A DNA stretch of 64,000 nucleotides from Nitrosomonas sp. (GTDB taxonomy: Bacteria > Pseudomonadota > Gammaproteobacteria > Burkholderiales > Nitrosomonadaceae), in contig JAMXAG010000001.1 of assembly GCA_024281675.1 (NCBI GenBank), forward strand, positions 478,575-542,574, written 5' to 3'. This document shows, piece by piece, positions 37,740 through 44,935 of this stretch. The position numbers and the translations under genes were made by a program. Position 1 is the stretch's first letter, and the number at the start of each line of letters is the position of its first letter. The notes under the pieces were generated by a model that was not told where the DNA came from, made no database searches, and was given only the letters and a program-made list of their open reading frames with translations.

Positions 37740-37994
37740 GGGGTTTTATCAGCGACTGAACAATTACACATTTGAGATGGAGTCCATCTAGTACCTTTAT
37801 GAGCTGGAGAGAATACATCAAAATTGATTCACATTCTAATTGTGGCAACTGGTCATCATTATAATTATAAATCCATATGCATTCATTAGGATATTGTTTA
37901 TTTACGCTTACTAATTATTAAGCTGTTTCTCTTTTGACGAATCGTCGGTTTTTCAACCATCAGTGTCCAGGATTAATCGCGTTATCGCACATCT

Positions 37995-39920
37995 ATGTTT
38001 GATATGGAATCAATTTTCTCTGAGGGCGGTGTTCTCTCAAATTACATCAACGAATTTCACGTGCGCCGTCAGCAATTGGAAATGGCGAATGCTATTGCCA
38101 ATGCGATTAACAAGCGGCAAATTCTGGTGGCAGAAGCGGGTACAGGAACGGGGAAAACACTCGCCTATCTAGTTCCTGCTTTGCTTAATGGCGGTAAAGT
38201 GATTATCTCCACAGGAACCAAAACACTACAAGACCAGCTTTTCAGAAGAGATATTCCAAACGTGCGAGCAGCACTAAAAATCCCAGTTACGATTGCCTTG
38301 TTGAAAGGTCGCGCTAATTATATCTGCCACTATCATTTGGAAAAGAGTTTACAGGATGATCGCGTCAGTTTTACGACACGTGAAGATATTCGACACTTGC
38401 AGTCCATCGAGCGTTATGCCCGTGTCAGCCAGACTGGCGATAAAAGTGAATTAAGTGAAATTCCGGAAAATGCTTCGATATGGCAGATGGTAACTTCAAC
38501 GCGAGACAATTGTCTCGGCGCAGAATGTCCGAACTTCAAGGATTGTTTTGTCATGGAGGCACGAAAACAAGCTTTATTAGCAGATGTCGTGGTGGTCAAT
38601 CATCATTTATTTTTTGCGGATGTGATGTTGCGTGATGAAGGCTTGAATGAATTACTACCGGCCTGCAATACGGTTATTTTTGATGAAGCGCACCAATTGC
38701 CAGAAACCGCCAGTCTATTTTTTGGTGAATCGGTTAGCACGGGTCAGTTATTAGAATTGGTACGTGACACTAAAATTGAAGCTGTTGAAGCAGCAAGAGA
38801 TTTTCAAGCACTTCCACTGGTTAACGCAGCTTTTGAAAAAAGCGTGCGCGATTTTCGTTTAGCAATTCCGGAAGAAAACATCCGTCTATCACAGTCGATG
38901 ATAGAAAAAAATAAGCGTTTCAACCACACGCTTAATGACGTCATTGATCAATTGCTTGAATTGGTTAAGCTTCTAGAAAATCAAGCCGAACGCTCAGAAG
39001 GATTGAAGAATTGCTGGCAGCGTGCGGCCGATCATTTGCATTTTATACAACGATGGCGTGACGAACAGTCATCACAAAACGAGATACGTTGGGTTGAGAT
39101 TTTTCATCAGGCCTTACAATTAAACATAACGCCATTATCCGTTGCAGATATTTTCCAAAAGCAGCTCAGCGCGACGGCAAGAGCTTGGATTTTTGTTTCT
39201 GCTACCTTGTCCGTTAAGCAGAATTTTACACATTACACCGCAGAAATGGGTTTGGCTTCGGCACAAACTGCATACTGGGAGAGTCCTTACAATTACCCCG
39301 AACAAGCGCTATTGTACGTGCCAACTGGATTGCCAGAACCTAATCATCCAAGCTATATCGATCGAGTGGTCCAGGCAGCCTTGCCGGTATTGCGTGCCAG
39401 TAGTGGCCGGGCTTTCTTTTTGTGCACCAGTTTGCGTGCGATGCAGCGTATTTATGAATTGCTGCAAGCTGCTGAAGCATTAGATTATCCTTTGTTGTTG
39501 CAAGGCCAAGGTTCACGCTCCTATATTTTAGAGAAATTTCGGGAATTGAAGAACGCTATCCTGATTGGCAGCCAGTCTTTTTGGGAAGGCGTTGATGTGC
39601 GAGGAGAAGCACTTTCGCTGGTCATTATTGATAAATTGCCCTTTGCGCCGCCTGATGATCCCGTGTTATCAGCTCGAATTGAAAAAATCAATCTTGAAGG
39701 GCGAAACGCTTTTATTGAATACCAATTACCGCGTGCGGTGATTAATTTAAAGCAAGGTGCGGGGCGTTTGATTCGAGATGAAACAGATCGGGGGGTATTG
39801 ATGATTTGTGACCCTCGTTTGATTACCAAAGCCTACGGCAAACAGATCTGGCAGAGCTTGCCACCCATGAGGCGTACACGCGAATTATCAGAAATTGAGA
39901 ATTTTTTTGCCAAAAGGTGA
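37995..39920 (+). CDS. DinG/YoaA-family ATP-dependent DNA helicase
   Basis: 641 residues. Walker A VAEAGTGTGKTLAY (about 50-63), the DEAH box VIFDEAHQLPE, and an iron-sulfur cluster Cys set between them (NYICHYH and CLGAECPNFKDCF) place it in the XPD/DinG superfamily 2 group. C-terminal motif V/VI is GSQSFWEGVDVRGEALSLVIIDKLPF ... QGAGRLIRD, read as separate parts. It most resembles YoaA rather than the longer DinG. Roles in repair of stalled forks are family knowledge. Divergent from lptD. Confidence 0.92.
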   Translation: MFDMESIFSEGGVLSNYINEFHVRRQQLEMANAIANAINKRQILVAEAGTGTGKTLAYLVPALLNGGKVIISTGTKTLQDQLFRRDIPNVRAALKIPVTIALLKGRANYICHYHLEKSLQDDRVSFTTREDIRHLQSIERYARVSQTGDKSELSEIPENASIWQMVTSTRDNCLGAECPNFKDCFVMEARKQALLADVVVVNHHLFFADVMLRDEGLNELLPACNTVIFDEAHQLPETASLFFGESVSTGQLLELVRDTKIEAVEAARDFQALPLVNAAFEKSVRDFRLAIPEENIRLSQSMIEKNKRFNHTLNDVIDQLLELVKLLENQAERSEGLKNCWQRAADHLHFIQRWRDEQSSQNEIRWVEIFHQALQLNITPLSVADIFQKQLSATARAWIFVSATLSVKQNFTHYTAEMGLASAQTAYWESPYNYPEQALLYVPTGLPEPNHPSYIDRVVQAALPVLRASSGRAFFLCTSLRAMQRIYELLQAAEALDYPLLLQGQGSRSYILEKFRELKNAILIGSQSFWEGVDVRGEALSLVIIDKLPFAPPDDPVLSARIEKINLEGRNAFIEYQLPRAVINLKQGAGRLIRDETDRGVLMICDPRLITKAYGKQIWQSLPPMRRTRELSEIENFFAKR

Positions 39921-39988
39921 TTGTGTTACCATCATGGCTATTTAATGAGGCTGTTGGCAGATTAAACGGGAATAATTCGAATACTATA

Positions 39989-40411
39989 ATGGATCAGAAA
40001 AATAAACCTCGGAAGAGGATGTTAATGCTGGATATGTTAAGCCTATTAGGGTTGCTGCTTTCCGTTACTTCTGCGGCCTATGCGCAGCAGCATCCTTTAG
40101 CAGGGGGTGGCAGTGCTAAGGATTTTATTGTGGCGAGTGTGTTGAATGCTGGAAGAATGCATCAATTCATTGAGCGATGTGGGGCTTCAAATGAGGTATT
40201 GTCCGCATACAAAGCCAGTTTTGATGCGAACATGGCAGGTGGTGAGAAAACCTATCGCGAGCTTGGCATCGATATTCAAGCTGAGTTTGATAAGGGGCGC
40301 GGGGAAGGGGATAGCGAGTTTGCTAAAATTGCCCATGATCAGAACCGCGCTGCAATGTGTAACGAAGCCATTGGTGCCGTTACACAGCTGGTTAATAAAA
40401 GCCAAAAATAA
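39989..40411 (+). CDS. small secreted protein of unknown function
   Basis: 140 residues from ATG 39989 (MDQKNKPRKRMLMLDMLSLLGLLLSVTSAAYAQQ), giving a basic n-region, hydrophobic core and AYA-QQ cleavage. A second start at ATG 40025 has a better SD (GGAAGAGG) but a weaker n-region. The mature part of about 105 residues has two Cys (ERCGAS and AAMCNEA) that may pair. Family not recognised. Close behind the helicase gene but probably unrelated to it. Confidence 0.65.
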   Translation: MDQKNKPRKRMLMLDMLSLLGLLLSVTSAAYAQQHPLAGGGSAKDFIVASVLNAGRMHQFIERCGASNEVLSAYKASFDANMAGGEKTYRELGIDIQAEFDKGRGEGDSEFAKIAHDQNRAAMCNEAIGAVTQLVNKSQK

Positions 40412-40478
40412 AAGCCAAAAATTCTGCTGCTGTTTTTTTATACCATTAAGAAATGCTTAAGGAAATTAAGGAAATCGA

Positions 40479-40814
40479 ATGAAAGCGACTATTGCCGAGC
40501 TTTTAAATAAAATTCCAGGTAAAGCGAGCGCCGAATGGCCGATGGGTGAACCATTTGCGCTGGCATTTGCGCATGGTTCCATGTCTGTTGAGATTTATAC
40601 CCCCAAAGCAACCGATATCCAAACGCCCCATGATCAGGATGAGTTATATTTTATTCACTCTGGCCAAGGTGAATTGGTTATTGCCGGAGAGCGGCATTCG
40701 TTTGCACCGGGAATGGTGTTTTTTGTTGCGGCACATGTTGAACATCGGTTTGAAAACTTTTCGGATGATTTCATCGCATGGGTAGTTTTTTGGGGGCCTA
40801 AGGGTGGCGAATAG
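40479..40814 (+). CDS. small cupin-domain protein
   Basis: 111 residues forming a single cupin. Motif 1, HDQDELYFIHSGQGELVIAG, supplies metal-ligand residues, and motif 2, PGMVFFVAAHVEHRFEN, supplies the final His. The ligand set H-x-x-x-E/H and H is consistent with metal binding, but the substrate is unknown. No secretion signal. It is followed 43 bp later by an ArsC/Spx-like gene. Confidence 0.85.
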   Translation: MKATIAELLNKIPGKASAEWPMGEPFALAFAHGSMSVEIYTPKATDIQTPHDQDELYFIHSGQGELVIAGERHSFAPGMVFFVAAHVEHRFENFSDDFIAWVVFWGPKGGE

Positions 40815-40857
40815 CTTCGATCGATCAACGGATTCCTGATTGCTTACTAACTTCGCT

Positions 40858-41214
40858 ATGATTATTCTGTTATACGGTTACAAAAAATGTACGACTTGTC
40901 GCAAAGCCGAGCAGCATTTGCAGCAACATAAGTTGGCGTACGAATTTATCGATATTACCGAATGTCCGCCCACGGCGGTTCAATTGGCTAAAATCGTAGC
41001 ACTAGCCAATGTATTGCCGCAAAAAATGTTCAACACCAGCGGCGAGCAGTATCGCCAGCTCAATATTAAACAACTATTTCCTACACTGACCCATCAAGAA
41101 ATGTTGAATCTGCTAGAAACGAATGGCCGTTTGATCAAACGACCATTGTTGACGGATGGAAAGCGTGCAACGGTAGGTTTTAATGCGGAACAGTTTTTAG
41201 CGACCTGGCGGTGA
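40858..41214 (+). CDS. ArsC/Spx-family thioredoxin-fold protein (YffB-like)
   Basis: 118 residues from ATG 40858. MIILLYGYKKCTTCRKAEQHL carries the redox motif C-x2-C (CTTC), and the C-terminal RPLLTDGKRATVGFN matches the conserved cis-Pro and substrate loop of the ArsC/Spx group. It lacks arsenic-resistance neighbours. YffB-type members are glutathione-dependent reductases of uncertain role. Arsenate reduction is possible but not supported by context. Confidence 0.85.
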   Translation: MIILLYGYKKCTTCRKAEQHLQQHKLAYEFIDITECPPTAVQLAKIVALANVLPQKMFNTSGEQYRQLNIKQLFPTLTHQEMLNLLETNGRLIKRPLLTDGKRATVGFNAEQFLATWR

Positions 41215-41285
41215 CAGGCAATGCAGTATTATCTTGAATCTACATTGCCCACCCAATAAATCTTTTATAAAAGCGGAATTATCGT

Positions 41286-44147
41286 ATGGCAAATAGCCAC
41301 GATCGTTTATCGGTATCCAAATCTAGCGCATCCGAATCTGGCGTAACCAAACCTGTATTCATCAGTTACAGCCGTACCGATCGCATAGCCTGTATTGCCT
41401 TGCGCCAAGGATTAACCGGGGCGGGTTTGAATGTGTTTCAGGATGAAGAGCAAATCCGGGTGGGCGAGCAATGGCTTACGCGCTTAGAAGAAACATTGCA
41501 GCAATGCAGCGCGTTTGTGCTGTTGATCGGGCGCGATGGCGTTCAGCGTTGGGTCGGTGCTGAAGCACAGGTTGCATTGAGTCGGTATTTTTCGCCGCAT
41601 GACGATGCACTGCGTCTGCCGATTTTTCCAATTTTATTGGATGAAGCCAAGCCCGAGTCGCTGCCTCCTTTTCTGGCGTTGTTTCAGGCCGAAAAATGGT
41701 CACCCGAATCGCCGATATCTGCAAAGCTGATTGAAGCGATCAAAGCACGCACGATTTGCATTGATGACCAACCATTGTTTGAAGGTTGTCCTTTCCTGGG
41801 ACTCAGCGCTTTCGGTAAACAGGATGCAAAGTTATTTTTTGGGCGGCGCAAAGAGACGCTTGAAGCTCTCGCTACTTTGGGTAATCAGCGGCTAAACAAT
41901 CCCGATAGCCCTCACCAACCTCGTGGATCGAACTATATTCGTTGGTTACAAATCGAAGGCAACAGCGGTTCGGGAAAATCGTCATTGGTCAATGCCGGTA
42001 TGTTGCCCATGATCGAACAAGGCGCACTGTGGTCATGCACAGGTATCGAGCACTGGCGGATACTGGGACCGATGATGCCGGGTCAGAATCCGCTCGAGAA
42101 ATTGGCCGAGATCCTTGAACAGGGGTTGATCGAAGACCCTGCCAAGCGGGATATGGGGACACGGTTTGAACGACTGGCGGCAAAAGAAACGGCGCTTGCT
42201 TCAACCCTGAAGAATTTCAAGCAACCAGGCGGCGCATTCTTGCTCGTCGTCGATCAGTTTGAAGAGTTGTTTACCTTTGCCGGAGATGCCGCACGAAAGC
42301 AATTCGATGCACTGTTGGCGTATGCACTTCAAGACCCGGAATGTCCGTTGTTTCTGATTAGCACCGTGCGTGCCGATTTTCTGGAACGGTTTGAATACCT
42401 ACCTCGTTTGCAAGCCATTTACAATCACCGCTGTAAACGTTATTTTTTGCCACTCATCTCCGAGCAAGGCTTGCGTGAAATTATTGAACAACCTGCTCGC
42501 TTAGCCGGATTGGATGTCAGTGATGTGACGACAGCCATATTGGCGGATACCAAGGATGAAGTGGGGGCGCTGCCACTCGTAGAAAATGGTTTGTTTACCT
42601 TGTGGAAAGAATTGCAAGATCACCCGTCAGGCCGTAAAAAGCTCAGTGGTGATTTCTATCGTCAGCAAAACGGCATTGCCGGCATGCTCAGCCAACAAGC
42701 CGATGCGCTATTGGAACGCGTGGGGCAAAAGCACCCCAAAGGCAAGCATGCGGCTCTGGAATTGTTGTTGGCATTGACAAGCATCAATACGGATGGCCGC
42801 AACACGCGTCGGCGCATTACCCGTGAAGAAGCCATAGCCGTTGCGGGGGAGGGTGATGACAAACTGGGCGAACAAGTGGTACGCATGCTGTCGGGTGAAC
42901 GTGCTGTGGATGTTCCGAGCGAGAGTCGCGACCCCGTACTACGGTTAGTTACACTCAAGCAAGAAGGTGAGCATCAGCAACAGTATGTCGACTTGATTCA
43001 CGAAACGCTGATTCGGGCGCGCGCGCTGCAGGATCAAAAACTGGAAAAACTGACCGGTTACTGGCCAACGCTCTACGATTACATCGAGAAAAACCGCGAT
43101 CGCGACCTTTATCGCCAAGAACTTGTACACGAAAGTAAACGCTGGCAGCAAAGCACAGGCTTAAAGCGTTTATGGCATTTGCGGTATGTCGATCTGAAAA
43201 AATATCGTGCATTGCGCATTCCTCCCAATACCACCGAAAGCCGCTTTTTGGCATGGAGCCGGCGTGCAAGAGTTATGCTGATGGGCCTGCTGGTAATGTT
43301 CGTTGCGTATGCCGCAGAATCCATTGTTTGGCTGCAGCAGCATGACCTGCCCTTTGATATGATCGTGACGCTACAACGTTTTCGCTTGGGCTATGCACCG
43401 CTTCCGGATTTGACAGAAAAGCCCATTCCTCCCGGCTCTTTCAATATGGGTGAGCAGGATGCAGCATTTATCGAACGCTTGGGTGAACTGGAAAAGCATT
43501 TTGGCGTGCCAGGTAAGCCGATCGAAATATCTCAGGCTTTTTACCTGGGAAAAACGGAAGTCACCTATGATCAGTATGATTATTATGTCTGGCAGCAACA
43601 TCGTTCCGGCGACACAGACATTAAGTTTCCGAATACCGCCCAAGGCGGGCGCGGCAACCGTCCAGTGGTGAATGTCAACTTGTTTGATGCAATGGGCTAT
43701 GTCGCCTGGCTGGGCAAACAAAACGGACTAAACTGCCGCCTGCCGAAGGAAACGGAATGGGAATATGCTGCCCGGGCGGGGACGGCTACAGCCTATTCCT
43801 GGGGCGATGAAGTCGGTAGCAACAAGGCTAATTGTAATGGTTGCGACAGCCCATGGGACACTAAAGAAGCAGCACCAGTGGGTAGTTTTGCCGCAAATCC
43901 GTTCGGTTTGTATGATATGTCGGGTAACGTTTGGGAGTGGACATGCTCAAGCTGGCGAGAGCGGTTTGATGGCAATGAGCAAGACTGTAATGATGATACG
44001 ACAGACGAACAATTTCGCGTGCTGCGCGGTGGTTCCTGGTTCAATGATCCGGACTTCGTGCGTGCGTCGGCGCGTTACTACGCCCCTCCGGTCAATCGTA
44101 ACTACTTTCTCGGTTTTCGGGTGTTGTGTTCGTCCCCCATCGAATAG
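41286..44147 (+). CDS. DGR target protein: TIR - STAND NTPase - TM - FGE-sulfatase (C-type lectin fold)
   Basis: 953 residues. TIR domain about 22-155 (PVFISYSRTD; Glu93 in RWVGAEAQVAL sits where the NADase Glu of catalytic TIRs lies). nSTAND-type NTPase about 165-600, with Walker A GNSGSGKSS (225-233) and Walker B FLLVVDQFEELF (317-328). One membrane helix about 661-680 (MLMGLLVMFVAYAAESIVW). C-terminal FGE-sulfatase/formylglycine-enzyme-like C-type lectin domain about 705-953 (PGSFNMGEQ, LGKTEVTYDQYD, RLPKETEWEYAARAG, LYDMSGNVWEWT, LRGGSW, FLGFRV). Its last 43 codons are the variable repeat of a diversity-generating retroelement. Read as a receptor whose ligand site is diversified and whose TIR end signals or kills (inference). 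A DGR target with a conflict-type effector domain is the best reading; plain sulfatase-modifying activity is unlikely. Confidence 0.93.
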   Translation: MANSHDRLSVSKSSASESGVTKPVFISYSRTDRIACIALRQGLTGAGLNVFQDEEQIRVGEQWLTRLEETLQQCSAFVLLIGRDGVQRWVGAEAQVALSRYFSPHDDALRLPIFPILLDEAKPESLPPFLALFQAEKWSPESPISAKLIEAIKARTICIDDQPLFEGCPFLGLSAFGKQDAKLFFGRRKETLEALATLGNQRLNNPDSPHQPRGSNYIRWLQIEGNSGSGKSSLVNAGMLPMIEQGALWSCTGIEHWRILGPMMPGQNPLEKLAEILEQGLIEDPAKRDMGTRFERLAAKETALASTLKNFKQPGGAFLLVVDQFEELFTFAGDAARKQFDALLAYALQDPECPLFLISTVRADFLERFEYLPRLQAIYNHRCKRYFLPLISEQGLREIIEQPARLAGLDVSDVTTAILADTKDEVGALPLVENGLFTLWKELQDHPSGRKKLSGDFYRQQNGIAGMLSQQADALLERVGQKHPKGKHAALELLLALTSINTDGRNTRRRITREEAIAVAGEGDDKLGEQVVRMLSGERAVDVPSESRDPVLRLVTLKQEGEHQQQYVDLIHETLIRARALQDQKLEKLTGYWPTLYDYIEKNRDRDLYRQELVHESKRWQQSTGLKRLWHLRYVDLKKYRALRIPPNTTESRFLAWSRRARVMLMGLLVMFVAYAAESIVWLQQHDLPFDMIVTLQRFRLGYAPLPDLTEKPIPPGSFNMGEQDAAFIERLGELEKHFGVPGKPIEISQAFYLGKTEVTYDQYDYYVWQQHRSGDTDIKFPNTAQGGRGNRPVVNVNLFDAMGYVAWLGKQNGLNCRLPKETEWEYAARAGTATAYSWGDEVGSNKANCNGCDSPWDTKEAAPVGSFAANPFGLYDMSGNVWEWTCSSWRERFDGNEQDCNDDTTDEQFRVLRGGSWFNDPDFVRASARYYAPPVNRNYFLGFRVLCSSPIE
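44016..44144 (+). repeat. DGR variable repeat (VR)
   Basis: 129 bp at the 3' end of the target gene, starting at CGCGTGCTGCGC and ending at the last sense codon. It aligns without gaps to TR 44300-44428. There are 16 differing positions, and at each the TR base is A (changed to T, G or C in VR). The affected codons alter residues in the SWFNDPDF, RYYAPPV and NYF segments, the ligand-face positions in C-type-lectin DGR targets. Conserved ends flank the variable core. Confidence 0.95.
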
Positions 44148-44197
44148 CGGATCGCTGGCGCGCTGATCGCTGAAGCACTGGTTTGCTGTTCACTGAT

Positions 44198-44226
44198 AGC
44201 GCCGCGTAGCGGCGCTTTTGTTTTTT
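44198..44226 (+). terminator. GC-rich hairpin with T-tract after VR
   Basis: AGCGCCGC (44198-44205), loop GTA, GCGGCGCT (44209-44216), then TTTTGTTTTTT. A perfect 8-bp stem and a T-rich tail make it a good rho-independent terminator for the target gene. DGRs commonly carry a short GC-rich hairpin or cruciform just downstream of VR that supports retrohoming, so it may serve both purposes. Confidence 0.85.
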
Positions 44227-44253
44227 GCATCTCATTCAGTAAGCTGGCATACT
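44225..44253 (+). promoter_or_regulatory. possible promoter for the TR RNA
   Basis: TTGCAT (44225-44230), a 17-bp spacer and CATACT (44248-44253) resemble a weak sigma-70 promoter upstream of TR at 44300. The hairpin at 44198-44226 should stop read-through from the target, so TR RNA needs its own start. The match is poor in the -35 box, so this is only a candidate. Confidence 0.25.
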
Positions 44254-44299
44254 TTACTGGCAGAATGCAGTTTTCTGTGGGGTTCCCTGAGATGAGGTC

Positions 44300-44428
44300 C
44301 GCGTGCTGCGCGGTGGTTCCTGGAACAATAATCCAGACAACGTGCGTGCGTCGGCGCGTAACAACAACCATCCGGACAATCGTAACAACAATCTCGGTTT
44401 TCGGGTGTTGTGTTCGTCCCACATCGAA
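44300..44428 (+). repeat. DGR template repeat (TR)
   Basis: 129-bp non-coding copy of the target 3' end. It has the AAY-rich pattern typical of templates: conceptual translation would give GGSWNNNPDNVRASARNNN then HPDNRNNNLGFRV. The asparagine codons are the mutagenesis-prone positions. It lies between the target terminator and the Avd gene. The repeat begins at CGCGTG and ends ATCGAA; sequence outside differs from the target gene. Confidence 0.95.
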
Positions 44429-44449
44429 ATCTGCTCCGCTGCCGGAATT

Positions 44450-44473
44450 GCCAGCCGGTTACGGCTTGCTGGC
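44450..44473 (+). other. hairpin in spacer just 3' of TR
   Basis: GCCAGC (44450-44455) pairs with GCTGGC (44468-44473), and an alternative inner AGCCG/CGGCT pairing around GTTA is also possible. It begins 22 bp after TR. In studied DGRs the RNA just 3' of the template is structured and needed to prime cDNA synthesis; this position fits that role (inference). Confidence 0.5.
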
Positions 44474-44551
44474 CGAGGCCGGAGATGGATAGATGGCGCA
44501 GGTGAATCCTGTCCGCATGTGGCAGTATCGCGTCGGGCGCATATTAAAACT

Positions 44552-44583
44552 GAGCGCCACCTGGATTCGCTCCCGTGGCGCTC
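44552..44583 (-). terminator. hairpin between TR and the Avd gene, probable Avd terminator
   Basis: GAGCGCCAC (44552-44560) and GTGGCGCTC (44575-44583) form a perfect 9-bp stem with a 14-base loop. On the minus strand it is followed by AGTTTTAAT, so it could terminate the Avd transcript 7 bp after its stop. On the plus strand it would be a structural element at the 3' end of the TR RNA. Confidence 0.6.
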
Positions 44584-44590
44584 ACCTATC

Positions 44591-44935
44591 TTAGCGGCGG
44601 GTTTGTTTAATCCAACCACCCAACAATTTTCCGATTTCTGCAACCTGGGTGCTGACATGAATATACTGACCATCATTCAGCCAATGCCATTGATGTGCGA
44701 GTCGCAAATACAGCCGGAGGCAATTTAGCGCGGCATCTGCATCCTGTAAAGCGGTATTGCGACGGGCATCACGAGTGCTTTGTGCCGTAAAAACCGCTTC
44801 CTGGCAATCCAAAGTAGCATTCATCAAGCGTAATGTTATGCTTTGCCGGTATGCTTTTGGGAAATGTTCTACCTTTGGTAACAACCAACTCAATAAATCA
44901 AATAATCGTGTCAGTAATATGAGGTCTTGTGTCAT
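44591..44935 (-). CDS. avd: Avd-like DGR accessory protein (four-helix bundle)
   Basis: 114 residues, helical and basic. Its core LFDLLSWLLPKVEHFPKAYRQSITLRLMNATLDC matches the Avd / 23S-rRNA-intervening-protein four-helix family, especially the FPKxYRxxxxxR pattern, and GQYIHVSTQVAEIGKLLGGWI matches the C-terminal helix. In known systems Avd forms a pentameric ring that binds the DGR reverse transcriptase and the template RNA. Unusually, it lies on the opposite strand from TR and RT. Its ATG (44935) overlaps the RT start by 17 bp in head-to-head orientation. Confidence 0.85.
   Translation of the reverse strand: MTQDLILLTRLFDLLSWLLPKVEHFPKAYRQSITLRLMNATLDCQEAVFTAQSTRDARRNTALQDADAALNCLRLYLRLAHQWHWLNDGQYIHVSTQVAEIGKLLGGWIKQTRR

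Noticed and set aside
40858-41214. Arsenate reductase for arsenic resistance
   Set aside because: Only the broad ArsC/Spx fold and the CTTC motif are visible. No arsR, arsB or acr3 gene is near.
41286-44147. A working formylglycine-generating enzyme or sulfatase activator
   Set aside because: The domain lies at the end of a TIR-STAND protein and carries the VR, so it is read as a lectin-fold binding domain as in other DGR targets. No sulfatase gene adjoins.
44016-44428. TR as a broken duplicate of the target gene, not a DGR
   Set aside because: A decaying duplicate would show random changes. Here all 16 changes are at template adenines, and an RT and Avd gene adjoin.
44757-44918. N-terminal extension of the RT reading frame
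   Set aside because: The frame is open but antisense to the Avd gene, and its residues do not resemble any DGR RT. The family N-terminus begins around FQKLCSLPHLL, so ATG 44919 was preferred.
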